Shown here in pieces: positions 1-11,253 of a DNA stretch of 64,000 nucleotides. Below the pieces are notes generated by a model. The model saw only the letters and a list, made by a program, of their open reading frames with translations. It was not told where the DNA came from and made no database searches. The stretch comes from Rotaria macrura. Taxonomy: Eukaryota; Rotifera; Eurotatoria; Philodinida; Philodinidae. Location of the stretch: contig OENT01000043.1 of the NCBI GenBank assembly GCA_900239685.1, forward strand, positions 186,001 to 250,000. Direction: 5' to 3'. Within the stretch, counting starts at the first letter, position 1; each line of letters starts with the position of its first letter. A program made the position numbers and the translations under genes.

Positions 1-1053
1 TGATACAAACAGGTTTTTTCTAAGCCACCTATGTCCATTAGCGAAGATGTTAAAAGTTATCTGACACAGTAATTTTGTAGGATTGATTGTAACTCCTACA
101 AAAGTGAAGTGATATTTATTTTGCCAGAAGTTCCCTTGTGTTTAAAATGTCTTTTGGTCAGAAAGTTGACTTCTCAAAAATGAGGTGACTTGCGTAACGA
201 CTAACAAAACTCGACTATTAGGTTTTCCTAGGAAAAATTTGACTGTACTAGTTGATTTTTTCGTCATCACTAATTTGGCAGATCTTTCAAGGATTCCGTT
301 GATATTGATGAACAAAAGCTGACAAACAATGCATAAGTCCATATTCAGAAAGAACAATAAATTTCAGTTCTAATCCGAAGGTTTCAATTCATCTGAAATA
401 CTTTCAAGTAGACAAGAACGAGATAAGCAAACATTTTTTCGACAAAATTTTCCTTCATTCGTTAATAAAACAAAAAGCATTTTCAATTATGAAATTAGCT
501 CTTGTTTAAATGGTTAATGGTATGTGAGATTCTCTCGTTTTTCGACAGACGCTTATCATGCTATGACATATGTCGGATGGTGTAATTGTAACTGTAATTT
601 GGAATAAGCATTAAGTTACTTTTTGTACGCACAGTTGTGTATGCTTTTGTCATGTGAAAAAAAGACTTTGCAGTACTCTAATCTTTGTATCCTGATTGTG
701 AACATATTATGACTTTTTTGTGATTGTAATTGTACGGGACAGAATAAATTTCATAAGATAGCCACTCCTATCGAACTGTTTGATTCACTTCACTGTTTAT
801 AATTGATGAGAAAATTAGCAAGTAATCTTCGAACGATAACTGTAAGTAAAATCACTTGCTCCATAGTTTACTAATTAAACAATGGTCTAAAAATGAATAA
901 ATTTTCTTTTCATTATAGTAGAATGCTACTATTGACAGATCATCGTGATAGGTTATTCATTCAAACAAATTGAAAATAATTGTTATTGAAAATGTAAGCT
1001 ATATACAATTGACTATATGATATGAATGTTCAAAATAAGAAATGATCGAAAAA
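1..1053. other. Intergenic, no recognisable gene
   Basis: This AT-rich stretch lies downstream of the APLF gene. Reading frames in it are short and have no recognisable domain, repeat or compositional signature of coding sequence. It presumably contains the APLF 3' untranslated region just below 1054, but no canonical AATAAA was seen close to the stop on the minus strand. Confidence 0.5.
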
Positions 1054-2582
1054 TTAATCATCTTCTTCGTCTTCTATGCGAGGTTTTTTTATCACCGGAC
1101 CATTTCTTTTAACAATTGAATCTTTAACAAATTCAGCTGCTTCTTGTCGTGCTAAATCTCTTTCACTATCATCCGATGAATCATCATCCGTTTCATCTAA
1201 GTATCCGGAACTTTTCGTCGGTTTCCATTCAGTATCACCATCAGATTCATTGAAATCTATGGTAGATTAGGAAATATAAAATCATGTAATTCAAATATTC
1301 ATCACTAAAAACAAGAAACTTTACCCTCTGGATCAGTACGATTGGAGTTATCATCAAGATCTACATCATCAATAAAGCTATCATTATAATCATATTCATT
1401 CGGTAAACCATCATCATCGTCATCGTCATCGTCATTTGCTGTAAATAGAATCAATTATTTTCTTTTTATGCTGATGTATTACGAATTGTATTACTTTTGC
1501 GTTTTCCTGTGCATCGTTTGTTGTCAAGTTCAATGCATCGTTTTTTCGGATGATGATAATCAACGAAATGATCAGGATTTTTTCGATAACATTTATTGCC
1601 ATGAGGACATTCGGGTTTTACTTTCGGTTTGTCATTTTCTTCTGTATCCCAATCAGCATCACCGGGATGAATAGCATGTTGCCGATGACTAGCATTTTTC
1701 CTATAACAAGACGCTCCGTACACACATCGTTCTCGTTTGATTGGATTTGTAGCTATCAACGAGTTTTGATTGTTTGTCGGTAGATTGATATTATTCGATA
1801 TAGTGGCCGGTTCTGTAATGCAAAACTAATAGTTACTATTAGATTAGAAAGACAAACAGTAGTTTTATAACCTGTCAAAGAAGAAGAAGACACAGAATCA
1901 GCTTCATTATCGTCGTAGATAATTTCTTTGGTCTTTTTTCCTTCCGAGTCTAATGAAGAAATAACATTGTTAGAAATCCAAACAAGAGGAAATGATAATG
2001 TTTACATGTTTTCTCTTGAAACGATGCGATAGGAATCACTACTGTGTCTTTGTTTTCTTCTTTGTCACGTAATGATGTAGATATGGAACTATCAGACATC
2101 AAAGCTGGTATTTCACGACGTTTATTCAAGATAGAGTCAGGTTTAGCATTTTCTTCTTCTTCTTCTTCGTCATGATTTTCAATACTTATAATTTCATTTA
2201 ATTTTATTGGCGATTTAGGTTTTGTTGATAGATGAACTATTTGATTGGATTCTGTTGATTGTTCATCTTTTCCTGGAATTGAAATCTGATACCAATATTC
2301 ATCTGGTAAAAGACCAAATTGATCGTTATGATGTAATTGATACTCTTTGCCTTTGGTTAACGTGACTATTTGATTTTTTTTTGTTTTATAAAATGTTGGA
2401 TTCTGATGTATTGGTTTTATCCATAATGTTCCATCAGATTTAACAAATAAATGCGCATGATTACGAGATACTCTATTATCTAAACATCCAATACTTGGTA
2501 TACGACCAACAGTTGTTACAATCGTCTCGTCAAGAGTAATATGATTCCCTTGATTTAATGGAACTAGTTCTACAACTGGCAT
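1054..2582 (-). CDS. APLF: APLF-like DNA repair factor (FHA, two PBZ fingers, acidic tail)
   Basis: Five exons: 2582-2006, 1949-1872, 1812-1495, 1438-1325, 1256-1054; phases agree and give about 429 aa (human APLF is about 511). The first 105 residues form an FHA domain with a GR turn and the phosphopeptide-binding SRNHA motif, followed by the IKPIHxNP stretch typical of APLF. Two PAR-binding zinc fingers of pattern C-x5-C-x6-H-x5-H sit in exon 3 (CVYGASCYRKN and CPHGNKCYRKN cores). The C-terminal 110 residues are strongly acidic and include an NDSFIDD segment like the histone-chaperone tail of APLF. In animals APLF binds XRCC1/XRCC4 through FHA, poly(ADP-ribose) through PBZ and core histones through the acidic tail, supporting end joining in the nucleus. 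The start is the first ATG, directly before the FHA domain. It faces the ZnF-UBP/HDAC gene across 1.8 kb. Confidence 0.88.
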
Positions 2583-4397
2583 GAGTGTTTCATTAAGACG
2601 AATGGTTCGATATAGTATTTTTATATGTAGCTACGTATATAATATAGAAAAGAGACATTTCAAAAGTACTACGCAATAACAATTTTGATAAGATGAAAAA
2701 TAGAAAAATAAATTTGAGAAACATTTTTAGATCGTACAAAGACTGTAATTTTTAATGATGATAAATAATGTTGAATTTTGTAATCTGTTTAGATGAAATA
2801 CACGACGAATCAATTTTCATTTTTATAGAACATCACTAATCTGGTAAGAACTGCCATCTATTTTTTTTCTCTTTATTTGTTGCCTTTTATTAACAAACTA
2901 TCAAATGATGAAAAAAAAACTCCAAATCATGCTAACTAAATTTGTTTGTTAACATGACAATAACTGACTGTCTTCGAAAACATTCCTCTAGGACAAACGA
3001 TGTTGCTAGCATTCAACAGAGAAAGAGCTGTGTGTTGTTATTTTTCCATTAACAAAAATGAATAATTCTACATTAATTAGTATAAAATATCTCAAAAAAC
3101 GTCAACGAAAATGTGTTCTATTTGAAGTATACACATGAAATGAGGCTTTCTTTATATTATAAATGTTTTCAGATATTCACTGAACATATTTACATGAAAT
3201 TAAAATTAAAAACAACTTAATAATGAATTACTATTCGAAAAAAACAAAGTCAAAATTTTATTTTGATCATTAAAGCTAATTGATCATTACATAAGTGTCC
3301 GATGAAATGACTCCTTGTTTTCTTTTCCGTCGTCGCATTAAGTATTTTTAAAAGCAAAAGAATCACATTACTCTTAATGAATACAAATGATGTTTTGGCT
3401 TGCAACTACTAATTAATGATCCTTGACATAGTAATATTTAGCAAAAAAAAAAAAAAGGATAACTTCAATGTAATTACAACCAAACGTCATAAGAATCGAG
3501 ATAGATATTTTTCTTCTTCTCAAGTACTAAATTTCGTTTTTATTATTTCAAACTAAAAATAAACATGAACGAGTTAACATAAATTATTCGTAAGCACTGA
3601 ATATTTTTCTCTTCAAGTATTCTCAAGAGAAACACAAAGGAATAAATTTTCTATGCATACGTATTTTATAAAGAAATGCTTTCAGTCTTCAATCAACACG
3701 ATCGTGATGCATGTCTCATATTTGTATTTGTTTCTTTTTCTCCTTCATTTTTTTTTTGGTTCGAGCTCTATTACGTTTATGATATGCGTACGTACGTCAA
3801 TGTAAAGATAAGAGAAGAAAAACAAAAAAATGTTAACCTTTAGTAAATAGTTGATCACACATAATCAATCACGCATACTTCTCTTTACTGACGAAAATGA
3901 TATTCTTTATCTAGCCATTTTCTTATGGATTCTATTTAATGAATATTATAGATATTGTTATGTCTCCGAGGTCATATACTTAAGCCACTTATACATGGCT
4001 ACCTATGTTTGTCAGATATGTGTTTATTTAAAGTAGAACAAATATGTTAAGAACAACACTATATGTGATCAATAGGAATAACCTGTTGTCTTTCAAAGAT
4101 AAGTCATCGAGACAACAAAAGGTTTGTTTACGTAGTGTGCCCATGACTGCGTGCTTCTCTCTTGTTGAGTAACGTAGAAGAAAAATAGACGAAAGAAAGT
4201 AAGAATTGTTCGCATGATATACAATGTTGTTTTCTTCACATGATAATTTTATTTGGCCTTTACATCGTTAACCGCAAGTAATTTCGAGAGAATTGCACCG
4301 AGTCAGTGCAGACTAGGTTAATTTAGTGATCGTCATAAAAGATAAAAGATTATATTTTCTATTCTATTTTATTTTATTTCTATTCGATAAATTCTAG
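2583..4397. other. Divergent intergenic region between APLF and the ZnF-UBP/HDAC gene
   Basis: About 1.8 kb between two genes transcribed away from each other, so promoters of both should lie here. It is AT-rich with A and T runs (for example near 3443-3456). Reading frames are short and without domain signatures. No clear TATA box could be tied to either gene. Confidence 0.4.
4345..4397 (+). promoter_or_regulatory. Pyrimidine tract and splice acceptor abutting the start codon
   Basis: A T-rich stretch ends in ATTCTAG directly before the ATG at 4398. This is a good 3' splice acceptor, so either a 5'-UTR intron or a spliced-leader trans-splice site ends here. The teashirt-type gene has the same ATTCTAG string one base before its ATG. 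Confidence 0.4.
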
Positions 4398-6053
4398 ATG
4401 AATTTTGAATTCAATTCAGATAATTCGTGTGATGATGATGTGGAATTAACATCCGAAACGGATCAAGGTGGTATTGTAATACCAAAGCAAACTTGTGAAC
4501 ATGTTCAATGTGTACAGTTATTTGAAAAATTGAAACACATTAACAATACCAAATGTGTCGATTGTGAAAGTACCAATGAAAATTGGTTATGTTTATCGTG
4601 TGGTCAAATCCGTTGTAGTCGCTATGTGAACAATCATGGAGAAGGACATTGGTTGTTTACATTACTTACAGATGAAAATTATAACGTTGGTCATTGTTTA
4701 ACAATAAGTCTTGATGACTTATCTGTTTGGTGTTATCCATGTAAAGCTTACATAAAAAATATTCGCCTTAATCCATTAATAAAATATATTGAATCGATTA
4801 AATTTGGTTCAACATCAAAGAGTGATAATCAAAATCGTATGTCGTTAAATGTACTTAATAGATCAGTTGTAAAAAAAATGACTCAAAATCCATCAACAGT
4901 TATTGCCATACAAGATCTATCATTATTAGAAGAATTGGAAAAAACAGATCTTTTATCTAATTGTTATACAGTTAAATGTCGTTCAGCAACTATCGATGAA
5001 CTTGTATGTTTACATTCAAGTGATTATGTCAATATGATTGTATCCGCTGAAAAAACTCATCTAGAAATTTCAAAGCATCACTATCAAATACAATATGATG
5101 AAACAACTTTTTACAATGCTCGTTTAAGTGCTGGAATAACAATTGATGTTATGCAAAATGTACTTCATAATCATATCAATGGTTGCATACTAATAACATC
5201 ACCTGGTCATTGTGCATTTCATCATCATGGAAATGGAACATCGATATATAATAATATAGCATTAGGCATTAATTCCATTCTTATGAATAGAATTAAATCA
5301 AGCAAAAGAAAACCTTCATTGACATTAACGGATTCTAATTATCATGTTGATATGCTAGGTGCTTCACCTATCGAACATGCTATTTGTCATATGATACATG
5401 TTTTAAGTCCAGCATCAATGTGTGATCGTCGAACTGATCCTAAAATATCAACAGTTATCGACAATAATAATAATAAAATTCAACTTCAACGAGTACTTGT
5501 CATTGACATAACAAGTGAACATGGTTCTGGGATTCAATCGATTTATTATGAATCTAATCAAGTTTTCTATATATCAATACATGATGACAAACATGAATAT
5601 ACATCAAATTATCATGAATGTGGTCAAAATGATGGACTTGGTTATACAATGAATATTCCTATATCGAAAATTGAAACTATTGACGACAATGATTATATCA
5701 CGATTATTAATGAACTTGTCTTACCTTTGACAAGAAATTATAATCCTGAATTAATTGTCGTCTGTATTGATTTTCATTTTCAAAAATTGACAGAACAATG
5801 TTATGCTTGGATTATTGAACAATTGAGTATAATTAATGATAGTAAACTTGTTGTCGCACTCGATGGTAATTTATCTAATATATCTTCAAAAACATCTCAC
5901 ATTGAAACTATACTTTCTGTTCTTATTGGAAAATTATCATTAATTAATAATGATAAATGGAAGAATAGCAATACTAATGTAAATAGTGATGTTCGTCAAA
6001 AAATTGATCTTGTCAAACAAGAACATAAACAATATTGGTCTTGTTTCCAATAA
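4398..6053 (+). CDS. ZnF-UBP finger fused to a catalytically degenerate HDAC6-like domain
   Basis: Intronless ORF of 551 aa. Residues 33-125 are a ubiquitin-binding ZnF-UBP finger close to that of HDAC6: C33, C53/C56, C65/C68, C73, H80, H84 and H99 are candidate zinc ligands; the ENWLCLSC core is kept, as are the Arg of CSRY (R75) and the Trp/Tyr of VWCYPC (W111, Y113) that grip the free ubiquitin C-terminus. Residues about 165-500 follow class IIb deacetylases: SPGHCAF for RPPGHHA, SIYNNIALG, RVLVIDITSEHGSG for the DWDVHHGNG strand, VFYISIH, LPLTRNYNPELIVV. Catalytic residues are lost: GHH is GHC (C272), the zinc Asp and His are Thr (372) and Glu (374), the third zinc Asp is His (460), and the GGY loop is GNL. 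In HDAC6 the finger is C-terminal, so the order here is reversed. I infer a ubiquitin-binding scaffold without deacetylase activity. Confidence 0.85.
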   Translation: MNFEFNSDNSCDDDVELTSETDQGGIVIPKQTCEHVQCVQLFEKLKHINNTKCVDCESTNENWLCLSCGQIRCSRYVNNHGEGHWLFTLLTDENYNVGHCLTISLDDLSVWCYPCKAYIKNIRLNPLIKYIESIKFGSTSKSDNQNRMSLNVLNRSVVKKMTQNPSTVIAIQDLSLLEELEKTDLLSNCYTVKCRSATIDELVCLHSSDYVNMIVSAEKTHLEISKHHYQIQYDETTFYNARLSAGITIDVMQNVLHNHINGCILITSPGHCAFHHHGNGTSIYNNIALGINSILMNRIKSSKRKPSLTLTDSNYHVDMLGASPIEHAICHMIHVLSPASMCDRRTDPKISTVIDNNNNKIQLQRVLVIDITSEHGSGIQSIYYESNQVFYISIHDDKHEYTSNYHECGQNDGLGYTMNIPISKIETIDDNDYITIINELVLPLTRNYNPELIVVCIDFHFQKLTEQCYAWIIEQLSIINDSKLVVALDGNLSNISSKTSHIETILSVLIGKLSLINNDKWKNSNTNVNSDVRQKIDLVKQEHKQYWSCFQ

Positions 6054-6064
6054 TGTTAAAATAT

Positions 6065-6107
6065 AATAAAAATGAATTTCTAGCTTCGCTTTGCAAAAAA
6101 AAAAAAA
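6065..6107 (+). terminator. Poly(A) signal followed by an A13 tract
   Basis: AATAAA lies at 6065-6070, 12 bases after the stop codon. A run of 13 A follows at 6095-6107, starting 24 bases after the signal, which is where an mRNA would be cleaved and tailed. The A run may be a fossil poly(A) tail of a retrocopied transcript. Confidence 0.6.
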
Positions 6108-7697
6108 GTATTTTGTACAAAGAAAATTTCATTTAATATAATCTCCATACATATTCATATGATGATGAGAACTGATTACTATTTTCTGCTTTCATTCAAA
6201 TAAAAACATAAAAAATCTACTTATTAAATTGATTCTAATTATCTATGCACTATCATTCTAAATTCAATAGTCTATATAAAAAAGAGAAAAACCAATCTTA
6301 TTGTTAATCTATTCGAAAATACTAATTGTAACAAATAAATTAAGATAGTTCGATTATATTTATTATTATAATCTATGGTATAAAAAATCTTAACAAAATA
6401 ATATTCATCGTATTTTTCCATCAATCGAATTTTTTTTTCTATTTCCGACTAGTTGATGAAGATTTCACTTCTATAGTTACATTTGAATACGTCTCAGTGA
6501 ATATTTACTAAAATGTTCAAAAATATGTCCGTATAAAAAGAACTGAATGTTATATTCAACGATCTTTACATCATGTCTACAAATAGAATTCAAATTTGTC
6601 GATACTAAATTTTAGTTATTAAAACGTGAAAACTTTCGACTATCTACGTACGTTGTAACTATGAAGGAAGGGCAGAACTGTTTCATAAATAATTTTTAAA
6701 AATACATAAGTAAATACAATGTCGCTACCCAGGTGAATGAATCCAATACTGGATCTTATAAGGTCCGATGCAATTCCAGGTTGAAGAATTACTAATCGAT
6801 CCGACGAAACGTTTCTATTTTGTTGTTTGGACACGATTCGGTATCTGTAGCCAACACTAAAGATTTGGTCAAAGCCATGGGACGGGTTGCATCGGCTCCG
6901 ACAGTAAGATATGATCGGATCACAATATTAGGAAGTCGAATATCGATCTACGAGTTGGATTCATACAGGAATTCATCAGTTTTTAATAGAAATTCACATC
7001 AAATTGAACCAGTCTGCTGTCTGGGATCAGATTGGATCCGAATAATTCTCTTTGGTAGTACAATTAGAACTTGTTTTATATGTTCAATTCGATAGATTTT
7101 TAATACAAGCAAGAATTCGATTGGAAAAATATTTCATACAATTATTATCTTGAATAAGGATAAGGATATTCATATTTGAACGAAAAATTTCGAGCACATA
7201 TATGATATGAGTATAACATTCTGAGTCAAGTGAATTATTTATTGTGTTAATCGACTGCTCGTAGATAACTAAACAATCTATAACATATTTTGTGACTAGA
7301 CTTTTATGCTATCACACAAATATGAATCAGTTCATTCGTATAAAGAACTAGTCAGCGAAAATATAACGTGTACTGAATAATAAATAATTTATCTATTTTC
7401 AAGATGAACAAATTTAGTTCGATGAATGAAAGGTTTTCAAAGAAATTGCCAATAAATATAATACATTCTAAAATCATGCGAAAAAACTCGAACCACGTGT
7501 ATGTTTAGTGTTGCTAGTCTATCTGATTTGTATACAAATGCCAGGCAAAGAAAATGACACGTTAAGCTCGATATCTTTCTTTTATTTTTTTCTCTTTTTC
7601 TTCGTCTTTATTTTCGGCATTCGATGTTATAGAGAGAAGTATATTTATTATAAATCATACCGTACAGATTACTTTCGTAAATAGAAGAAGTTAAAAC
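6108..7697. other. Intergenic, includes a short less AT-rich patch
   Basis: No recognisable gene. Between about 6720 and 7060 the sequence is less AT-rich and repeatedly uses GGATC/GATCC/CGATC words. It has open frames on both strands of up to 91 codons, none with a recognisable domain. It could be a decayed repeat. Confidence 0.35.
7649..7654 (+). promoter_or_regulatory. Possible TATA box of the SOX gene
   Basis: TATAAA lies 44 bp upstream of the first ATG of the SOX gene. In such AT-rich DNA this may be chance. Confidence 0.25.
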
Positions 7698-9811
7698 ATG
7701 ATGTCGACATCAATCGATCTACATAATACTAATAATGGACGATCATTAAGAATTGTTTCCACGAATCGACTCTTCACGAAAGTTAGAACTGAACAGTCAA
7801 CTGAATCGAGTATGATATATTATGTGTGTAGTTCATTTGTTTTCTTAGTTTCAACATTTTTATTTATCATAGTTTTACCATCATTAATGGATTCAACAAA
7901 TCTCTTTTCTGATCATAATCTCGATGTTTTTTCAAAAGATGAATCCATTCTTGACGAAACAACAATGATACCAACATCACCATCGTCACCATCAACATCA
8001 TTTGTTGATTTTCATCAAACTTTGTCAACATCAACATCAACACCATCAACGCCAACATCATTTTCACCATTACAACATGATCATAGCTATGGTTTATCAA
8101 CAAATTCATCATCATTATTACCATCACCGACATCACCTGATACATTAACATCACCCGATTTAACGATTAGTCGTTCAACAACAATGAATTCATCTAATCG
8201 TTTAACATGGCCACAAATTAATTGTCGAGCATTAAGACCCGATGATTATCATATGCTACTTGAATTACTATCGTCGAATACGAATACTGATTCACCGCCG
8301 CTTTGTTTTGGTTCCGCGCTCATTGATCCGTCAACACCAACACCTTATTCAGATGCAACACGTACGCAACCAAAAAAACGTGTACGCCCTGGCCATGTCA
8401 AACGTCCGATGAATGCATTTATGGTATTTTCGCAAATTGAACGTCGAAAAATTGTTCAATTAGCACCACATCTACCTAATGCTGATATAAGCAAGTAAGT
8501 TTATAATATTAATCCGAACGTTTTATACTTATGAATTCATTTGTTTCTTCGAGATGTTGTGGAGCGAAATGGAAACGTATGTCATTACGTGAGCGACAAC
8601 CTTATATGGAAGAATCAGAACGATTGAAGCAACTTCATGCACGGCAATATCCAACTTATAAAGTAATCTATTATGAACGACAAAATCTTATTGAATAGAA
8701 AGTAGCATTCTTCTTAAAAACATAGACATTATAGATCATTGAGTACATATCAATACGGTTAAGGAAAATACTCAATAGACTAATTGACAAAGAAAACTAT
8801 CCTATATAGATTCATAAGTTCCATTCAAATTTTGAATGGTTTCCAATAAAAACGAATCTTTTCTATATTCAAATTCATCAATCACTCATGAGAGAATGCT
8901 GATAGAATTACTGCAATGATGATTCGATGGACATGGTTAGTTTTTCCAGAATAAAAAAGATCAAATTTTGATGTCAGATCATTCGTTGACATACAATTTC
9001 ACAAGAGAAGTTTATTGGTAAAGTTTACAATTTCATGACTTTATTTCTGTCTTAAAATAAGAATATCAAATGTACTATCTAGTGTAGATAAGCCATATAA
9101 AACTGATGGAAGTAACTAAATGATGCAAAGCACGAGAACAAGAATATTTTCGTTCATGTTTTCCTCTTTATGGAATTGTAAGTCGATAAATTAGTAACTC
9201 TCTCTTACTTCTCAATAAACCCATGGTCTCCCATGGAAAATTTTCATCGTCATGTAGCATTTTTTTTCGACAATCTTTTTAACCGATTATTCTCAGCTTA
9301 TCGAAGTCTACCTAATAATTTAATTCTCGAGTCAAAATAATCTTTCAGTTGAAAATTCACGCCTGATCACCCTTAATATTGATGTCTTTTATTCGATGCT
9401 TAGTATCAACCGCGAAAGAGAAGTAAAACAAATCAATCATCAACTCGATCAACAGCTACTGCTTCGTCGTCATCTACGCCGCCTCCATCAACAATTTTAA
9501 CAACGATTCCTTTACAATCTTCTGTCGTTACAAAAGATCAATCGGAAACGCCACCACCGTATTTGTCACAACCGTCTCCATCATCGTCATCATCGACAGG
9601 AGCGAATTCGAACGACCCAATATCACGTTTAGTAGCAACATTATTTGATCAAAAATTAGCTATGTTTGCTAGTAATTTTCAACCATTTAATATCGATCAA
9701 TTACAATATCATTTTACACCTCCGAATACTCAAGTTTATCCAACATCGACATCAACGCCTTTCGACCCTGTAATTTTTCTTGCCAAACAACAAGAACATC
9801 GACTTGTTTAA
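7698..9811 (+). CDS. Divergent SOX-family HMG-box transcription factor
   Basis: Three exons, 7698-8494, 8554-8662 and 9404-9811, give 437 aa with closed phases. The HMG box spans about residues 233-302 ([20 protein letters not shown], then [35 protein letters not shown]). KRPMNAFMV and the trailing basic YxPRKR are SOX hallmarks; IERRKI resembles SoxC. SOX proteins bind the DNA minor groove and regulate developmental genes in the nucleus. Odd points: the usual Trp of AFMVW is Phe, and the usual RLG after ISK is CCG. The flanks are Ser/Thr/Pro-rich. The first exon starts MMSTSID and then has a strongly hydrophobic stretch at residues 39-63, unusual for a SOX factor; an in-frame ATG at 7887 (MDSTNLF) right after it is an alternative start. 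The second intron is 741 bp. Confidence 0.8.
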
Positions 9812-11253
9812 ATTTGTTTGATCAGATATACAACATAGATTTATACATTTACTCATATATATATATTTATATATAAGAGTAAAAAAACCTAGACGAAACA
9901 ATTCAGGATGTCGAAAAATTTTACTCTGATTTTTTGTCACGTTTTTATTTTATTTTCTTGTGTTTTGTATGATAGGTGATTTCTCATTTCTTTGTCTTTT
10001 TCACTCTTGCTCTACGGTTTTGTTTTTGTTCGTTCTTGGACCATTTCGTAGTTGGAACTTGTCTCGTTATCCCTATGAAAAAAAAAGAGATTTTACTTAT
10101 CATTTTTTATTTTATGAATACAATAGAGCGAAAAAAAAAACGCAACATTATGTTTCATTGTTAATTACACAAATTTCGAGCATATCAAAAACGATGCTAG
10201 AAAACTAAGTGCATTGCTTTGACCTATGTCACATGTCGATCATAAAAACATGAATTCGTTTAAAGAGAACTGATCGATATAAACAGTGTAATGGTTCTGA
10301 CATAAAAACAAAACTAGTGATTTCTGGAATGAATTTATCGAATAATATCAATCGAAAACTTTCCCTTCGTTCAAGAAGCATTTTCGTATCTAACCGGTGG
10401 CAATGCTTTGTTCAAATACGTTGTCGATCAACAATCGATAATGACTTGGGAAGTTGTCCGAAAAAAAAAACATGTACAAGTGCTACATCCATGTCGATGA
10501 AAACTATTAACATGCTATATTATTAATTAAAATATAATTGAAGTGATTAACAATCAATAGTTTCATTCTAGAAATTAATCTTAGAGTTTTCGACTAAATT
10601 TTTTTGTTCGACAATCAATCTACTTAACATGATAAATGATGATTATCATCGGAACTACTAATCAGCATTGGTAAATATCTTTCAAAATGAACTCATTTTT
10701 ATCGGTATTATCTAATGAGTAATTTTTACGTATACAGAAAAAAAAGCATCCCTAACAAATTGATAGTTCATCGACAGTAGAAATAGTTGAATATTCGCAT
10801 AGTTCATATTTCAAATGTGTATGAGAATGTCGAATAATTTCGTATGTATAATCAATTTTCTCTATCGTATTAAATTGACCGGACACAGGTGTTTGGCATT
10901 CTTTTTTTTTTGTATTGAAATATAATTTTTTTTTGTAATTCGACAAGTTGTTGTTAGCAGTTTTTTTTTCTTAGATTCTTATGCAGCATTTCTCTCTTAT
11001 TCGTCGTCGAAATAGATGTAGTCGAACAAGACTAAAACTATGGAGAAAAAGAAAATAACAAAACGCGAAAAAGAATAACAACATAACACGCAGTGGAAAC
11101 ACCTTCTCTTTTCTTATTTGACTATATTCGTACATATTAGTCCTTCTTTTTTCTGTCCTTGTTATCCATTTCATTTCCAACTTTTCGACCGCACACATAC
11201 GAACACATCCCTAACATCTTTTATCTCACGCTCATTGGATTACAACAAAGACA
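9812..11253. other. Intergenic between SOX and RRM genes
   Basis: Both neighbours are on the plus strand. It contains a short AT dinucleotide patch near 9855-9874, several T runs and A runs, and only short frames without domains. The RRM gene promoter should be here. Confidence 0.4.

Noticed and set aside
6640-7095. Possible small gene or decayed element in a less AT-rich patch
   Set aside because: Frames on both strands lack a recognisable domain and no clean inverted ends or splice structure could be shown.
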